Positions 1 through 12,400 are shown, counted from the first letter of the stretch. The stretch: 64,000 nucleotides of DNA from Symbiotaphrina buchneri (GCA_001599915.1 BCIG01000009.1:248001-312000), one strand, 5' to 3'. Made by a program: numbers and translations. Notes: a model not told the origin generated them from the letters alone.

Positions 1-344
1 TGTCGACGCCGACTGGATGACCTCCAGTAAAAAGTACACGTGAGGTGAAGATGCCAAGGCACTGAAGTATGCAACGCCTATTGATGCCTCGCCTTTGAAT
101 GATGTAGGCCGTTCCATATCCGCAAATAGCAATGAGTAGGCGGCCTCCGAGGAGCAACCCTTTGCAACATCTCCGAACATTAACGCCATCGAGAAATACA
201 CAAGACTGTTGTTGCGATGTGTTGCATCATCTCACAACCGGCGATAGAAATGACGTTTATGAAGAGATACCTGCAAACTCCACATGATCCAGTACTGAAG
301 AAGAAGCGGGACCTCCTCGTATCGACAATGGTACATGCCCAGGA
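1..344. other. Left-edge non-coding stretch, possible gene tail
   Basis: This stretch lies beyond the 3' end of the HPC2-like gene. In + frame 2 the first 43 bases read VDADWMTSSKKYT then a stop, and the frame stays open again for about 35 codons after it. This could be the end of a convergent gene whose body lies left of the window, but 13 residues are too few to assign a family. I see no other gene here. Confidence 0.25.
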
Positions 345-2238
345 TCATTGAGCCGGTTGAACTGTGGATTTCGCAGCAAGCAAGCCCAACCTTTCTCGTT
401 CCTGCTTTTCTCTCTCCAGCAAAGCTTTGTCGGCTTTTGTGACTCGGGGTTTCCTGACTGTTGTTCCTCCTCTAGAACCTGGTCCTCCTCCTCTGCCACC
501 ACGGCTGCCAGGACCGCCACCTCTACCTGTACTTCCTCTGCCCCTTCCACGACCTCGTTTAACTGTGCCATCAGCGCTGATACCATGTTAGCCATGTGAG
601 ATCATTTGTACTGGATGACATGTCAACATACCGTTCAATAGCCGGCTTCTCTCCAGCGGGCACCAACGGCCCACAATATACGAAGAAGCCATCTTTACTA
701 GCTGCTGCTTGTTCTTCCCACAGGAGCTCCGTATCGTCTATGAATGGATCATCCTTGTCGTAACCTTCAATCTTCTTTGTTCTTTTCTTTGGTTTCTTCT
801 CCCCTTCACTGGGGCCCCCTGTGTCCATACCGCCCATCTCGACATTACTCTCAACATCGGACCCGTCGACAGACATCTCGTCACCAGAACCAGAACCTGA
901 GGCTTTCTCCAGGGCTGCACCAGCAGCTGCCACCCTAGCCATACGCTCTCTTTGAGCTGCCAGGCGAGGATGCAGGGCATCAAACCCGTAACGTTCTTCG
1001 GCTAGTTTGGCAAAGTTGATATATTTGTTCTTTTCCCCGTTTAGAGGAATATCAAGAACAATCGTCGTACCATGACCTTCAGACGCGGGGGCAGGGCTTG
1101 ATGAACTAGGTCCTCCAAATAGAGTACTTGAAAGTAACCCATTACCAGCAGGTATAGGTGGTGCTGTCTCCTTTTGTCGGCCGGGCTTTGGAGAAGGGGC
1201 AGCAGACGAAGCTGTGGCGGCCTGCGCAGTCGGGGACTTCTTGGCCTGATTTAATTGTTGAGGGCCACATATTCCTTCGTCGTTGCCTCCTGAGGGTTCC
1301 GCGCTCTTAACATCCCTCCCAGGCGCCGATCGGGAGGGGAGCGATGCCAATGGTTCATTAAGAAAACCATCCGTGCCGCTGGTTACGGCGGCAGGTTTCG
1401 GGGTAAGCTCAGAATGCAGTTTCGATGGCGAGGGAAAGTATGACGGGTTCGGAGATCCAATGGTGGGCGGATCGATTAAGCTGGAAATTGCCGGAGAGGC
1501 GCTCGCACGATTGGTAGGCCTTGGTGGTGTTTGGGCACGGCGCGGGGGACTGTAAGCGCGGTGAGTGACCTGAGGTTCGATAGTGGCGGATCTAATTGGA
1601 TCATAGTTTTGGCCGCTGGTGCGTGCAGCGGGAGCGGGCAGTGAAGGCGCGGTGTCTTGTTTCTGTATAGCTTCAGAATTGCCTGTTTGGGCAAGTGGTG
1701 AAGCGACGCGGAAGGTGGATTGGCTATGTGGCTGCCCCACCAAGTCTGTTATCTTCGGTTGCTTGGAATTTGTCTGGGGTTTCGAATCTGCAGCTGTTGA
1801 TTCCGCAGTCTTCTGTTTCTTGCGTGGATTTGTCGTCGTTGAACTGGATGTTGCGCGCGGCTTCCTGGGCTTCTTCTCAGGTTTACCGTCGGCGTTGGTG
1901 TTATTGTTGCTGGTTTGTGCATTATTCTTTCGTGCCCTGGGCTTTGCAACGCTGATAGATCCCGATGCATCTTTAGCCGATGCGGTTGTGCTTGCCGAGC
2001 CTTTACCACCTGCATTTTCCGCTCCCGCTCCTCCATCCGCTCCCTCCACTTTGACGACACCAAGCGAATGGGAATTACCCTGCAATTGTGCGGTATGTTG
2101 GGATGGGTCAAGGGGTCGTATGGTGGGTGAGTTGATTTGGTCCGACTCGGGTGATTTTGGCGGGGTTGATAGGTCTGGCGAGGAATCCGCGCTGTCCAAA
2201 CCATTAATGCGCCCAGGTGTCATTGCCGAGAGAGACAT
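345..2238 (-). CDS. HPC2: HPC2/ubinuclein-like subunit of the HIR histone chaperone complex
   Basis: Predicted 612-aa nuclear protein in two exons (2238-632 and 576-345) joined across a 55-nt intron (gtatgt...cag). The family (yeast Hpc2, human ubinuclein) is the subunit of the HIR/HIRA complex that deposits H3-H4 outside S phase. The evidence is an Hpc2-related domain late in exon 1: a stretch with YINFAKLAEERYGFDALHPR, then YDKDDPFIDDTELLWEE followed by DGFFVYCGPLVP, which matches the ubinuclein HRD pattern (DPFIDD...GFFV..G). The N-terminal two thirds are low complexity and rich in Ser, Pro, Lys and Ala, with basic patches (KPRARKNN, KKPRKPRA), as in other fungal members. Exon 2 encodes an RGG/GRG box followed by a short charged tail. 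The start is the first ATG of the open frame. It is divergent from RBA50, 1.5 kb away. Confidence 0.85.
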
Positions 2239-3738
2239 CTTGCTTCATGCAAGAAAATATTCCCCTCCGGGCGAAATCAGCGCCTTCGGGGGAATGTCGT
2301 GCAGCTTCGTTTTGTTCAGCCGTCCAGCAGGTGCCAATTGCCGCCAGGGGGCTTCCTCGCATGGGGCGACCACCTGCTCAGGAAGAGGTGCAACGCAGCC
2401 GGCTGGCTAGTGTGGGTGTGCGTGTGTTTTGGGAACAACTTCACACCCCAAGCAAACTGGGAGACGTGTCGAGCAACAAGTTATGTTTGCTTTCCCCCCA
2501 ATGCCGACCAAAGGCCTCAGCTTTATGCTGCGTACCCGTCTGCCAGATGCCGTTCTATCAGATCGTGGCGGGATAGGGTCCAACAGGCCGGGGATGGTTG
2601 GAAGGCAGGAGAAGCAGAGCGGCTGCAGCAGGAAGGATGTGGATGAAGAGGAAAAAGGTTGCAAGAGATGGGAGGGAGGACGGGGAGAGAATGAGAGGGC
2701 ATATATTAATACGCACGGCGTTGGGGGAGCGAAGAGCAGGTGCTGGCTTCCGTCCTACGGCACGCGGCCAGTCGGACCAGAAGTGACTGTAATTGACTGT
2801 AAGAGAATGAAAGCAGAAAAGGCAAAGCTAAAGCTACCACCTGCTACGAACTTTCCCCTTCATTGCCTGAGACTAAGGTCGCAGGCAGCTCCGGGCGGCC
2901 AGCAAATAACATTGTGTGCTCTCCCTTACGCTGCTCCTCCCTGTACCCGGAGGGTAAGGTGCGAAATAGTACCCTATGTGATGCCGGGATCCCACCGAGG
3001 GCCACTAAGCTTTAGACTTATTACCTTGTGTATCTGTATTGTTCCAACTTCTGAATTATGCCACTAGCTCCCCGGAGGTACGAATCCTCCTATGTACCGC
3101 CCACTAGCCTCCGTACATGACATGGCCCTGCCAAGCTTCAGATGATGTTCCGAGGCCAAGCGGAGAAGAAGAGAAGTCTGCGCAGCCTTCGAGAACAAAG
3201 GAAATGCAATGCTGCGGAACATGCTCTGGAGCTGACATCGGAAACCCCTTTGTTGGAGAGTAGCTTAACTGAACCTGCGAGCTTTCAGACTATTGTGATA
3301 CCCGGCTGCAAACTTCGGATGTTGCATAATACTGGTGGTGCTGCTGTTCAATGTTCGTTAGATCCAGTTCCAGTCACGGTACATGAAACAGCTCAGCTAA
3401 CAAACAAGCTAGCATCTCGTCGGCGATCGATATACAGCCCTTTGATGGCGGATGGCTGCAGAAACGAAGGCCTTCTGCCGATAATCATTCACTGCCGCAG
3501 GCGTTGTAGTCAGTTAAGGCCAGGCCAGTTCGTGGTCCGTTTTGGTTTGGTTCGGTTGATCTCCACAGGCGCTAATGCATGGCGCTTCCGCTAAGGTTTA
3601 AAGTTAATCCGGACCCCGTAACCTTCCATCACAAGCGGTAAAGGTTCTTGTAAGGTACCTGCGATATGCTTGAAATGTCCTCGGATCAGATTCGGAGACA
3701 CCACCTGATCACGTAGCTTCAACACTGCCTCTATCATC
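2239..3738. other. Divergent intergenic region HPC2-RBA50
   Basis: About 1.5 kb between two genes read outwards, so it must contain both promoters. Several open frames of 60-210 codons cross it on the + strand, but none shows a recognisable domain and they overlap one another in different frames. Near 3061-3118 the octamer CCACTAGC occurs twice, 40 bp apart, flanking GGAGGTACGAATCCTCC, a short inverted repeat. No RNA gene was recognised. Confidence 0.5.
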
Positions 3739-5082
3739 ATGGCGATACAGGGAGAGCGCTTTCATATTGACCTCTCGTCCGACGAGGAAGATAACGGCGC
3801 GCCAACTCAACAGCCATTGCCTCAGGCCGTCTCTAGCATGTCGTTCGGCTTGCTTGCAGATATCAAAGAACGCTCGACAAACCCTGCCGTGAGAGCGCCT
3901 TCAGCTCCTCGGCCGAAGAATTCAACGTCCGGGTTCCCCGCTCATAAGAAACGATCTCGACCGTCGGCATTCAAGCAGAGAAGAGCCGATGGGAACTCTG
4001 CAAGCGCCGTCACTCAGGAAGCAGCTGGTCCGGACGGGAGTAATGGTGCCAGACCTGGCGAAGGAGGAAGTGATATCAACATTGATGAGAGAAGGACTAT
4101 CGATGAAGAAAACAAAGCGCGGTTGGCCTCTATGACGGAAGAGGAAATAGACCAAGAGAAGGAGGAACTTTTCCAAGGACTGCCTCCGTCATTAATAGAA
4201 AGGCTTTTGAAGAGGGCAAACATAGACGACCATCTAGACGCCTCTCCAAGCACTGGGGAGCCTGCACCTACTTCCACCGAGACAAAAGCAGATTCTACTC
4301 CGAAAACCAAATCAGTCAGATTTGATACCGATGTGCCAGACGAAGTTCCTCCTCCAGTCAAGGAACGAGGCTCCTTTGATCCTGATACCGCCGCTCCCCC
4401 GAACCCTCCAGAAGATCTGAGACCTGCCACGATGGGTGGTCCTGGACAACTTCCCCCCGAAGCGGGTGGTCTAGCTCATGATGTACATTTCCCCCGGCCG
4501 CCGGAGGCACCAGAACTGGATCCCGACGATCCATCATTCCTCGAAAACCTGCGTACGAAATACTTCCCAGACCTGGCCGTGGACCCTTCTAAACTAGCAT
4601 GGATGGCGCCACTTCCTACAGCCGACTCCCCCGCGGATCGTGAATCTCCTTACTACCCCGCTCAAGAATCCCTAACACCTTCTGCCATCAGATTCGACTT
4701 CCGAGGCGACATCCTACCTCCAAGAGCCGCACGCCAGATCCCCGTCACGAAGGGCCTGCATCACCACGGCGAGGCGCCCGAGGCGGCTGGCTATACCATC
4801 CCCGAACTTGCAAGGCTGGCGCGAAGCGCTTTCCCGACGCAGCGGTGCATAGCTTATCGGACGCTTGGAAGGGTGCTGTACCGGTTGGGCAAGGGCTATT
4901 TTGGAGACGAAGGAAGTAATCTGGTCAAGGGCTTGTGGAGATGTGTCGAGGAGGGCAGGGTGATAGACAGTTTGCAGGAAGAAGCAGGGCGCGAGTCGGG
5001 CCATATCACTGCGAAGTCATATGCCACCGAAGCCTTGTGGAATTGGCGGAAAGGTGGGGGCCACAGATGGAAAGCTGAGTGA
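3739..5082 (+). CDS. RBA50: RPAP1/Rba50-like RNA polymerase II assembly factor
   Basis: Single-exon gene for a 447-aa protein. RPAP1 (human) and Rba50 (yeast) help assemble RNA polymerase II in the cytoplasm and its import to the nucleus. Two family blocks are visible: an N-terminal block around residues 132-162 (EEEIDQEKEELFQGLPPSLI followed by ERLLKRANID) and a C-terminal block around 315-395 (SAIRFDFRGDILPP, then YTIPELARLARSAFPTQRC and the TLGRVLYRLGKGYFG segment). Between them lies an acidic, Pro-rich linker with the typical DPDDPSFLENLRTKYFPDL segment. The length fits the short fungal version, which lacks the long helical C-terminus of animal RPAP1. The start is the first ATG after an upstream region of stops. 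It converges on the tubulin cofactor C gene, with 237 nt between the two stop codons. Confidence 0.88.
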   Translation: MAIQGERFHIDLSSDEEDNGAPTQQPLPQAVSSMSFGLLADIKERSTNPAVRAPSAPRPKNSTSGFPAHKKRSRPSAFKQRRADGNSASAVTQEAAGPDGSNGARPGEGGSDINIDERRTIDEENKARLASMTEEEIDQEKEELFQGLPPSLIERLLKRANIDDHLDASPSTGEPAPTSTETKADSTPKTKSVRFDTDVPDEVPPPVKERGSFDPDTAAPPNPPEDLRPATMGGPGQLPPEAGGLAHDVHFPRPPEAPELDPDDPSFLENLRTKYFPDLAVDPSKLAWMAPLPTADSPADRESPYYPAQESLTPSAIRFDFRGDILPPRAARQIPVTKGLHHHGEAPEAAGYTIPELARLARSAFPTQRCIAYRTLGRVLYRLGKGYFGDEGSNLVKGLWRCVEEGRVIDSLQEEAGRESGHITAKSYATEALWNWRKGGGHRWKAE

Positions 5083-5319
5083 TTAAAACAGAGAATTATA
5101 TTTGATTCGCTCAAATACAAGACTGCATTGTTGCTATGACAATATCCTCCACCTTCGAAAGCAAGATGTCCACCAATATATATCCAAACGACGCCATGAC
5201 ATTGATTTTGTGCTGTATTAGTCCTTTTTGGAAAGAAGCCAGCGATCCGAAACTCCACCTTGTGCTCCCGGTTTGGTATGCTTCAAACAATCGCTATCGC
5301 CAGCGAAACCGGGTCATGC

Positions 5320-6639
5320 TTAACTCCCCCCATAGACAGTCGCATTCAAGATCTCATCCAATGCAAGGCCGTTGCCACCCGGCACGATGTCTGTCCAGAC
5401 CTTCTCGGCAATCCGCTTCTCCTCCGGGATCACGTTCCAGTTCGGGCTGTGTTCTGCTTTCAGCCACTTGAAATCATCCACCTTGTCCCACTGATTTGCT
5501 GAAGCTTGGTCCGAGTTCAGGACCTCCTATGCGTTAGTATATGGAGCTCGATATATACGCCATTTGGACGTCTTACATAATTCTGCGGTAGAGGCGCAAA
5601 TCTGACTTTGAAACAGTCTTCAATGATCGGCCGGCTTGAGCAATGTAGATATACGTCGGTGTTATGACACTCGTGCATGCGGAATTGTCGACAGGCAACG
5701 ACCAGGACGCTGTTATTGACTCCTGTGACGTGAACTGGGCCATCTACATGGCCGCAAATGAGAAGCGAATCTTGAACGTTCTTGATGATCAGGCCTGCGA
5801 AGGATTTTCCAGAAGCGGTCGGCGTTGACATGTCCACAATGCACTTGCGCAGCGAGGTAAGTGAGCCGGAGGATGTCGCATGCGATGCTGAAGCAGGAAG
5901 TATTATATGCACCCCGCTATGACCCGAGATCTTCACACTTGTACTTCCAGAGAAACTTGGTTTGCGAATCGCACCATCTTCCCCGTCCAGGAAAGCAGGT
6001 TCTTTCCCGTTATGCTTTCCGTCTTGGCTGTCATGTTTGAGCGCAGACTCTGCCGGCGTAGCGGGGACCGAAAAAGGGGTAGTCGACATGGAGGAATCAT
6101 TCGATGGCGGATCGGAGGAGGGACCGCCTTGTGCTCCGCGCCGTGAGGAGGCCAATATGGCAGCTTCCTGGAGGGATATAGCAGAGGGATTCTTCCGGGC
6201 CGTCTTAAAGCTGAACTTTGCTTTTGGTGCTACCGTAGAGCGGACTTCTTGCAGCTTCTCTGACAGAGCTTTGATAGCCTGGAAGAAGAGTTGACGATTA
6301 GAACGTGTTTATTAACAGGACTTTGCGCGCCTTACTTCGGCATAGGCTCGTTGATCATATGGTGGGAGATAGCTGGACGCATCCTGAACCTCGTTGGAGA
6401 GTACATTGATTCCAGCAAGGCAGTGCTCTATGGCATCAGTCCTCTCTCCGCCAACAACAGCTGTATCCTCTAGCCGATTGATTCTCTCTTGCAGGGCTAT
6501 GTCGATAGTCAGCAGTGTGCGATTTGATCTTGTATGGGCGCCGGTGCTGACCGATGACCTCGTCCTGGAAATGACGGAAAAAGCGCTCATTGAGGCTTAC
6601 CGCAGCTCGAGGCTGCTCCATTGTACCTGTAGTGGCCAT
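5320..6639 (-). CDS. TBCC: Tubulin-folding cofactor C
   Basis: Four exons (6639-6552, 6496-6336, 6278-5577, 5526-5320) give a 385-aa protein. TBCC triggers GTP hydrolysis on the cofactor D/E-tubulin complex and releases folded alpha/beta-tubulin. The N-terminus has the spectrin-like helix (LNERFFRHFQDEVIALQERI), which is recovered only when the first intron is spliced at ATCG|gtcagc. Residues about 200-330 form the beta-helical C-CAP/TBCC domain, with the arginine-finger segment CRQFRMHECHNTDVYLHCSS. The last exon supplies the conserved ending DDFKWLKAEHSPNW. The introns are 55, 57 and 50 nt; the last has a clear ATACTAAC branch point. The region between the helix and the domain is Ser/Pro rich and probably disordered. 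Confidence 0.93.
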
Positions 6640-8012
6640 TGCGTGTCAGGGGCTCGCTCGGGTATCGCGGAGCGGATCGAACGGCGCTGGCTGGGTGGGA
6701 GGATGGATGCAGCAATGCGATGACCACAGAAGACCTTGCACAAGGGACAGTAAAGAGCGTTCTATTCTATGCGAAGCGCAAGTCTAGATAGGCTGTAGCC
6801 ACGGCCTTCTCAATGAGAGAGCCAGAAGATAGAGGCTGTAAAGATAGAGAAGTAGGATGGTATGAGATGAAGAAGAAGGGGAGGAGAAAAAGAAGGAAAG
6901 GCCGGGAAATGTATCGGAGTTTAAATGAATGAGGCGATCGTCTTACCGTCTATACCGTTCCGTCCAGTCTGTGGGCTACCTGATGAAGGTGATAACGATG
7001 CAGGAGGCCTGGCCCATTAGGGGCTTCTGCCGGTGAGCCGACTGACGTCCGTGGCTGCCCACAGTTGAGGGGAGCGTGCTCAATCCCCGCCAAAGGAGTG
7101 GGCGGGGGCAACAATCGGTGGTGCGCCCTGAGTCGGAATGTACGAGTAATCGAGTAATCGGTCCCGGTAACTAGGCGGGGTGAACTGGGGGGTTGCTGCA
7201 AGTGACAAGCGGCTTTCTTCTCGATTGTCTGTCTATCTTGATTGGGAAGGACCAGGGGCTTTCCGTCTCTCGATTTCTTGTTTTAGTGGTCGCCGATGGG
7301 ACTCTGCTTTTGACCTGCATAAGGTACGATTACTTGTACTCGTACCTTAGGGGCGAACAGATACCAAGCATCGAAGACGAAGACAGCAGCTCCGATGCAA
7401 CAATAATGCCGAACAAAGGATGGTGAAGATCGTCATCATTGATGCCGTCTAGCCGCATTGACCCTTAGCAATCTTTTGACATCCATGTGACAAGGCACGG
7501 CAGGCACGCGGCACAACCTGTACGAATACCCGTACCGGTAAACTAATCCCGCTCTAGAACATACGCGGCAGAGCATCTCAACACCCAATCACATAAAAGG
7601 AAGAACGATTTTCAGCTATCTAAGGTACGAATGAGGTACAGTACTTCGAACATCCCTCCGATTACAAGGCCTAGCGCATCACAGAAAGTCAAAACTTCGG
7701 GATTTATGCGGCCGGCACTCTGTACGAAATATGCATCGTGGCATACATTGAATCTCTGAACCGGAGAGACGCCCCCTCATGACTCTCTGGTGCTGTGAAT
7801 ATACCCTGCTCGCTCCTCCTTGGCTGTTGCAGGATGTCCTCCTCCTCTCTCAGGAGAGTACAGCACGGCAGAAACAGGACTCAATGCATCATGTTTGGAT
7901 CGAAATTGTCAGTGAATTGAAGGTGGCTTCGATTGGGCCGAATATACATGCAAGATAATCGTAGAAAGACGCCAGCTCTTATGTTGCACTCCTCCGTCTG
8001 ACACGCCAACGA
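6640..8012. other. Intergenic region TBCC-NDUFA11, with inverted repeat
   Basis: About 1.4 kb upstream of the TBCC gene and downstream of the complex I gene. It contains a purine-rich tract near 6846-6900 and a perfect inverted repeat listed separately. The decamer TAAGGTACGA recurs at 7621-7630. The open frames here are short and overlapping and no protein family was recognised. Confidence 0.5.
7320..7349. repeat. Perfect inverted repeat TAAGGTACGA
   Basis: The two 10-bp arms, TAAGGTACGA and TCGTACCTTA, are exact reverse complements separated by 10 bp. The left arm sequence occurs again as a single copy at 7621. It could form a cruciform or bind a dimeric regulator, or it may be a relic of a small mobile element; nothing in the sequence decides between these. 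Confidence 0.7.
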
Positions 8013-8819
8013 TCATGATGTTGTCGGTGGTAGCTTCGCTGGGATCTCGTATCCGTAATTCTCCTTTATCCGCTGCCTCCGCCTCTCCTCATAACCGGGA
8101 CCGTAGATACCTAAAGATGCGTTGGTCAGCTCGATACGCAATGGCATTCTAGCTCTTCCGGCACGTACCTCGTCCTTCGCCAAGCTCCTCGATCGTCTGT
8201 TCTATCGGTCGTCGCCGGTTCTTTCGCAGATACTCTTTGTATTCATACTCGTCGTGGTCCGGCGACTTCGAGTAACCCGTCAACACCGCACCTGTGTAGT
8301 CGAACACACCCATCAGCGTAGCCAGTCCCGCTCCGTAACCCAGGACTGCTGGCATGGTCCGGACTTAGGTATGCGTTAGCATCGGCCAGATCCCACTTCG
8401 AATGCTACCAAAGACGCCTTACATCTCAACCCCACCATGGCACCTGCGACAAAGCCGCCTAATGTGGGATTCCAGCTATCGTCCTTCTCTCGCAGGTTGG
8501 CGGCAGCTGTCCGAACGAATGCATATGACCCTCCCATTGCCGCTACATTGGTCAATTAGCAACTCAAGCCACATTGATTGCACCAGGATGAGGGAAACAC
8601 CATACCGAAGACTGCAATTGTACCTCCGGACCGCGAGAAGACACCCCAACCAGAAACATTCTGTTTCGTCAGCGTGTTCTGGATTGCCGACACGGTCAAG
8701 CCGGCGGCGCCAGTCACCAGAGTAGCTTGAATAGTTGTGCCAATAGCATCCTTCGGCTGGTATTGTGGACGATCCGGAGGCGCCATCGTGGTTCCGGCGT
8801 GTACTGGCTGCGATGACAA
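8013..8819 (-). CDS. NDUFA11: Mitochondrial complex I 21.3 kDa subunit, NDUFA11/B14.7-like (Tim17 family)
   Basis: Four exons (8819-8606, 8542-8423, 8363-8169, 8110-8013) give 208 aa, close to the 21.3 kDa subunit of Neurospora complex I. It is an accessory inner-membrane subunit of NADH:ubiquinone oxidoreductase and a distant relative of Tim17/22/23. What is seen: an N-terminus YQPKDAIGTTIQATLVTGAAG with the first membrane segment, Gly-rich membrane segments (AAMGGSYAFV, TLGGFVAGAMVGL, AVLGYGAGLATLMGVFDYTG) and a charged matrix-side tail (HDEYEYKEYLRKNRRRP). The introns are 63, 59 and 58 nt. The exon 2/3 junction AGAT|TCCGG restores GLRFRTMPAVLGYG. The divergent neighbour is UBP2. Confidence 0.88.
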
Positions 8820-9424
8820 CTTCCAAGTTGATGGTTGAGGCTCAAGTCACGCAGGTTGGAGGCGTGAAGTTGTGATTCGGTAGCCAAAGCGGCCACTTGA
8901 GCAGTTTAGGCTCGTCGAAGTCCAGCGCCAAGGCTCATGGTCTGGTCTACGTAAGGTGAGAAAGACAGAGCAGCTTCCACGCGTTGGAGATAGTCCGCAG
9001 TAAGAAGCACACTGGAGCCGCAGCAGCTTAACAGTGCCGCAAGGATAGACAGTGTGGCTGAGATATACTCTGCTATAGGACCCCCGTAGGAAGAGCACAC
9101 GCCAGGGTAACTGTCGCAGACTCCGTCTTTCCTGGGCAGTAGCTAAAGTGCAAAGCTACGCCTCGCCGAGCTCTTCCAAGAACGAAGTAGTCGACGAGCT
9201 GTGCATGCCAGCTGCTGGTCGGACCGCCACACCAACTGCGCCTGGATCTTCATTCTGCCGCGCAGAGAAGCAGAGAACTATACTCTATCGATAGCAGGAA
9301 ACGGGAGATCGGACCTGGTCAAGCGCCTACATGATTAAAGCAAAGAGACGCTTATAATTAGAGGACCGATGATCGAGGTCGAGTCTGTTTCGCAGCCGGG
9401 TATGCCCTGTTCTCTATCGCGACC
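8820..9424. other. Divergent intergenic region NDUFA11-UBP2
   Basis: About 600 bp shared by two divergently read genes. Two overlapping minus-strand open frames (up to 83 codons) cross it without any family resemblance. I see no clear TATA or CCAAT element and no RNA gene. Confidence 0.45.
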
Positions 9425-12400
9425 ATGCTGAAGCTTATGCCATGTGCCCTTATAGGCAAGACTGCGCCGCGCTTGATATATGACTTCTATCTATATGACC
9501 CCAGTCATCCGAATCCCACACACAACGTCCTCACCGATTTCCCACCTCCGTACGAGGAGGGTATATCACCACCGCCGATAAGGAAAGATAGGTGCAGACA
9601 TACATGGATGAACAAAGACCACCAGTGTCTGCTGCCTTTGCTGGATTCAAGACCGGATACCGCGTCATTCTACAAGGTCGCCTCCATCTGCGACCAGTGC
9701 AGATGTCATCTGGAATTGACCGTGGACTACCGCCGTGCCCGAGGACCTCAAAAGTTGCCGTGCCCAAACTCAGAGTACCCACTGCACCATCTACGCTTTG
9801 TGCCGCAGGAGTCAAGACCTCGTGGAGTAGAAGGGCCGGGAAATGATGTCGAGGGTTGGTCCGATGTACACGTATTTAAATGCTCGGCACCGGCATGCTC
9901 TGCCACACTGACGATCAAGATCACCCCGCCGAGACTGTCTCAAGAATATGTAACCCTATTGACGGACCAGAGTCTCATTTCTGCGCGGACAAATACAGCC
10001 ATTCAAGTCGATCCAGATCGCTTCAAGGATTTCCAGAAGCCAACGGCAGCGAATGTTCTGGCAAATCTCCGGACGTACCTGAAAGATGCCATGACAGGTG
10101 AAAAGTTGAGGGAGGTCTCTAGCTGGAACAAACAGTTCGTGACTTGCTTTGGTCAGCCTTGTTACGGGCTTTTCGAACGGCTGGGATTCACCTACAATGT
10201 ATGCCAAGGAACGCTGTTGCGAAAGCTTTGTTTAGCTTGCTGAAGGAATATAGTCTGAAAACGATAAGTGGGCTCTTCCAAAGGTGGAAGGGCCTCAGGC
10301 ACTGCCCTTTACCGATGCGCGTCGGACATTCTTAGATGATGTGGACAAGGAACTTCTTGTTCTATGCATGAAACTGCCTATACCTCCGTTATCACAGGTT
10401 CTGGTACCATCATTGGTTGCAATAGAACGTTGTCTTGGCTGTTTGGATTGTAAGTCTGCAAGCATCCGTGTATAGCGAAATTGCTAACCGTATTCCAAGA
10501 CCCTAAAGTCATTACAGCAAGACAGACTGACAACAATGACCACGAGCATCCGTATGAAGCCCAGAGTGAATGACATATCATGTGTCTCTGACTATGACTT
10601 TCTAGTTATTATGCCAGCCTAGGAGCTTGTGCCGATTTCGCGGACAGCCTCATTGTGTTTGCGTATGAGCGTCAGAAACATTGTGACCCTTTGAACTCCC
10701 CATACTACCTGGAGTGCCTTCAAGGCTTAGCAACTGGGCGTGGAAGTGCCGATCTGGAGATGCATGCTGTCATCATGGAGTCAGCCGGGGAATTCAGCAG
10801 TGGCACTATAAAGAACGCTTACCGCTATTTCGGAATCGACCCTACCGCGAAGGACCTGACCGATGAGCACATTGTGGGGGTATTTCAATCTAGGGTTTTG
10901 GACTCCCCGAAACAGGAAAGTGAGATGCGGGAGAATCTCCGTGTTATCGGGAAAGCGCGCCAAAGCAGTCACATCATGGACGTAGCATCGAACAGTAAGA
11001 TCAGACTTACTCCAGGTCGTACGGTATCTGGAACCTGACTGATATATGGCGTACCAGCTATCACAACGTATGAGCAGGCTTTATCATGGTTAGGGGCCAG
11101 CGAGGACACGGCCGATGATTTCATTCCCACCATGTATACGCTAAAGGTATCTAAACTTTTCGTTGTTGGTCGCCGACGATTTCCACGTCCGGGCGCTAAC
11201 CTTCGCAGGTGAACGAGAGTAAGGACAATGTCACGCTCGCACGTGCTGCTGTTGCACTGATAGCCGACAAAAGAAAGAGCAGCTCATTGAGGAGTTGGCT
11301 ATCTTCAGGAGAATTAGAAGAAATGGAAATGGACATCGGCCAGGCTTACAATCGCTTGGGCATTGAAGATCGCACTTTGGATGATCAGACTATCCTAACA
11401 ACATTCAATCTCAGGGTCCAAGATGACCCAGGCCAAGAACAAGAACTCAGGAAAGCACTGAAGGCCATCGCAAAGGAGAAGCAGAGCAGGCAACTTGACG
11501 AATTCTTGCAAGGCACGTCACAAACGGACGACTCCACGTCAGAATGGCCGGTCGGGCTGGAGAATGTCGGCAACACATGCTACCTGAACAGCCTTCTACA
11601 ATTCTATTTCACTGTTCTCCCCTTGCGAAACCTTATACTGGATTTCGATTCCTTCAAGATGGAGCTCACACCGGAGAATATCGCTCGTAAGCAGGTTGGC
11701 TCCCGGAAAGTGTCCGAGAAAGAAATCCGCCGAGCGCAGAATTGTATGATTCTCATAAGATTTCTCAGACAAAACTGTACGCTAATCTGCTATAGTTGCT
11801 TTGGAACTGCGGAAACTCTTCAAGAGCATGATTACTTCTCGCGCCTCTGCAGTAACACCTGAACATGAGCTTGCTCGCCTTACACTTATCAGTTCCACGA
11901 ATGAAGAGGTCTTTCGACGTGCCTCAATTGTCAGCAGAGATGCAAGGCCGTCCCTAGGCGAAATTGATGGAGCTGTGGTCTCAGGTCCATTGGGACCACC
12001 TCAGGCCGAGGAAGGTCAAGTGATAGAGTTGGAGTACGCTGATCACCCAGAAAACAGGCAGTCAGAGAGGAAAGGGTCCACCAGTAGTGACATCACACTT
12101 GTAGATCCACCCCCTTACGCACCCGGAGACTATATGATGGTCAACGCGGACGAGAAGATGGTGAAAGATGCGCCAGATGACAAGGAGAACCTTCCTCCGG
12201 ATTACGTACATCTGTCCAATGAGGACATCCCGAAGGAAGTGTCAAGTGCACCGGAGAGTCAGACTCCTTTTTCTCCGGTGCCCATTACACCAACCAGCAT
12301 CCTGACGCCATCGACGAGTAATGACGTGGCTATGTTGGATGACCCTGTACGGACATCTGCTGCCACCAACCCAGCAGAGAATCCACCACCTGACAGGCCT

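Noticed and set aside
1-43. Possible end of a BRCT-type repair gene (VDADWMTSSKKYT)
   Set aside because: The tail is too short and the match is to a general Trp pattern only; kept as an unassigned remnant.
3070-3095. T-arm-like stem GGAGGTACGAATCCTCC
   Set aside because: The loop lacks TTC and there is no A box or acceptor stem around it; it is only a short inverted repeat.
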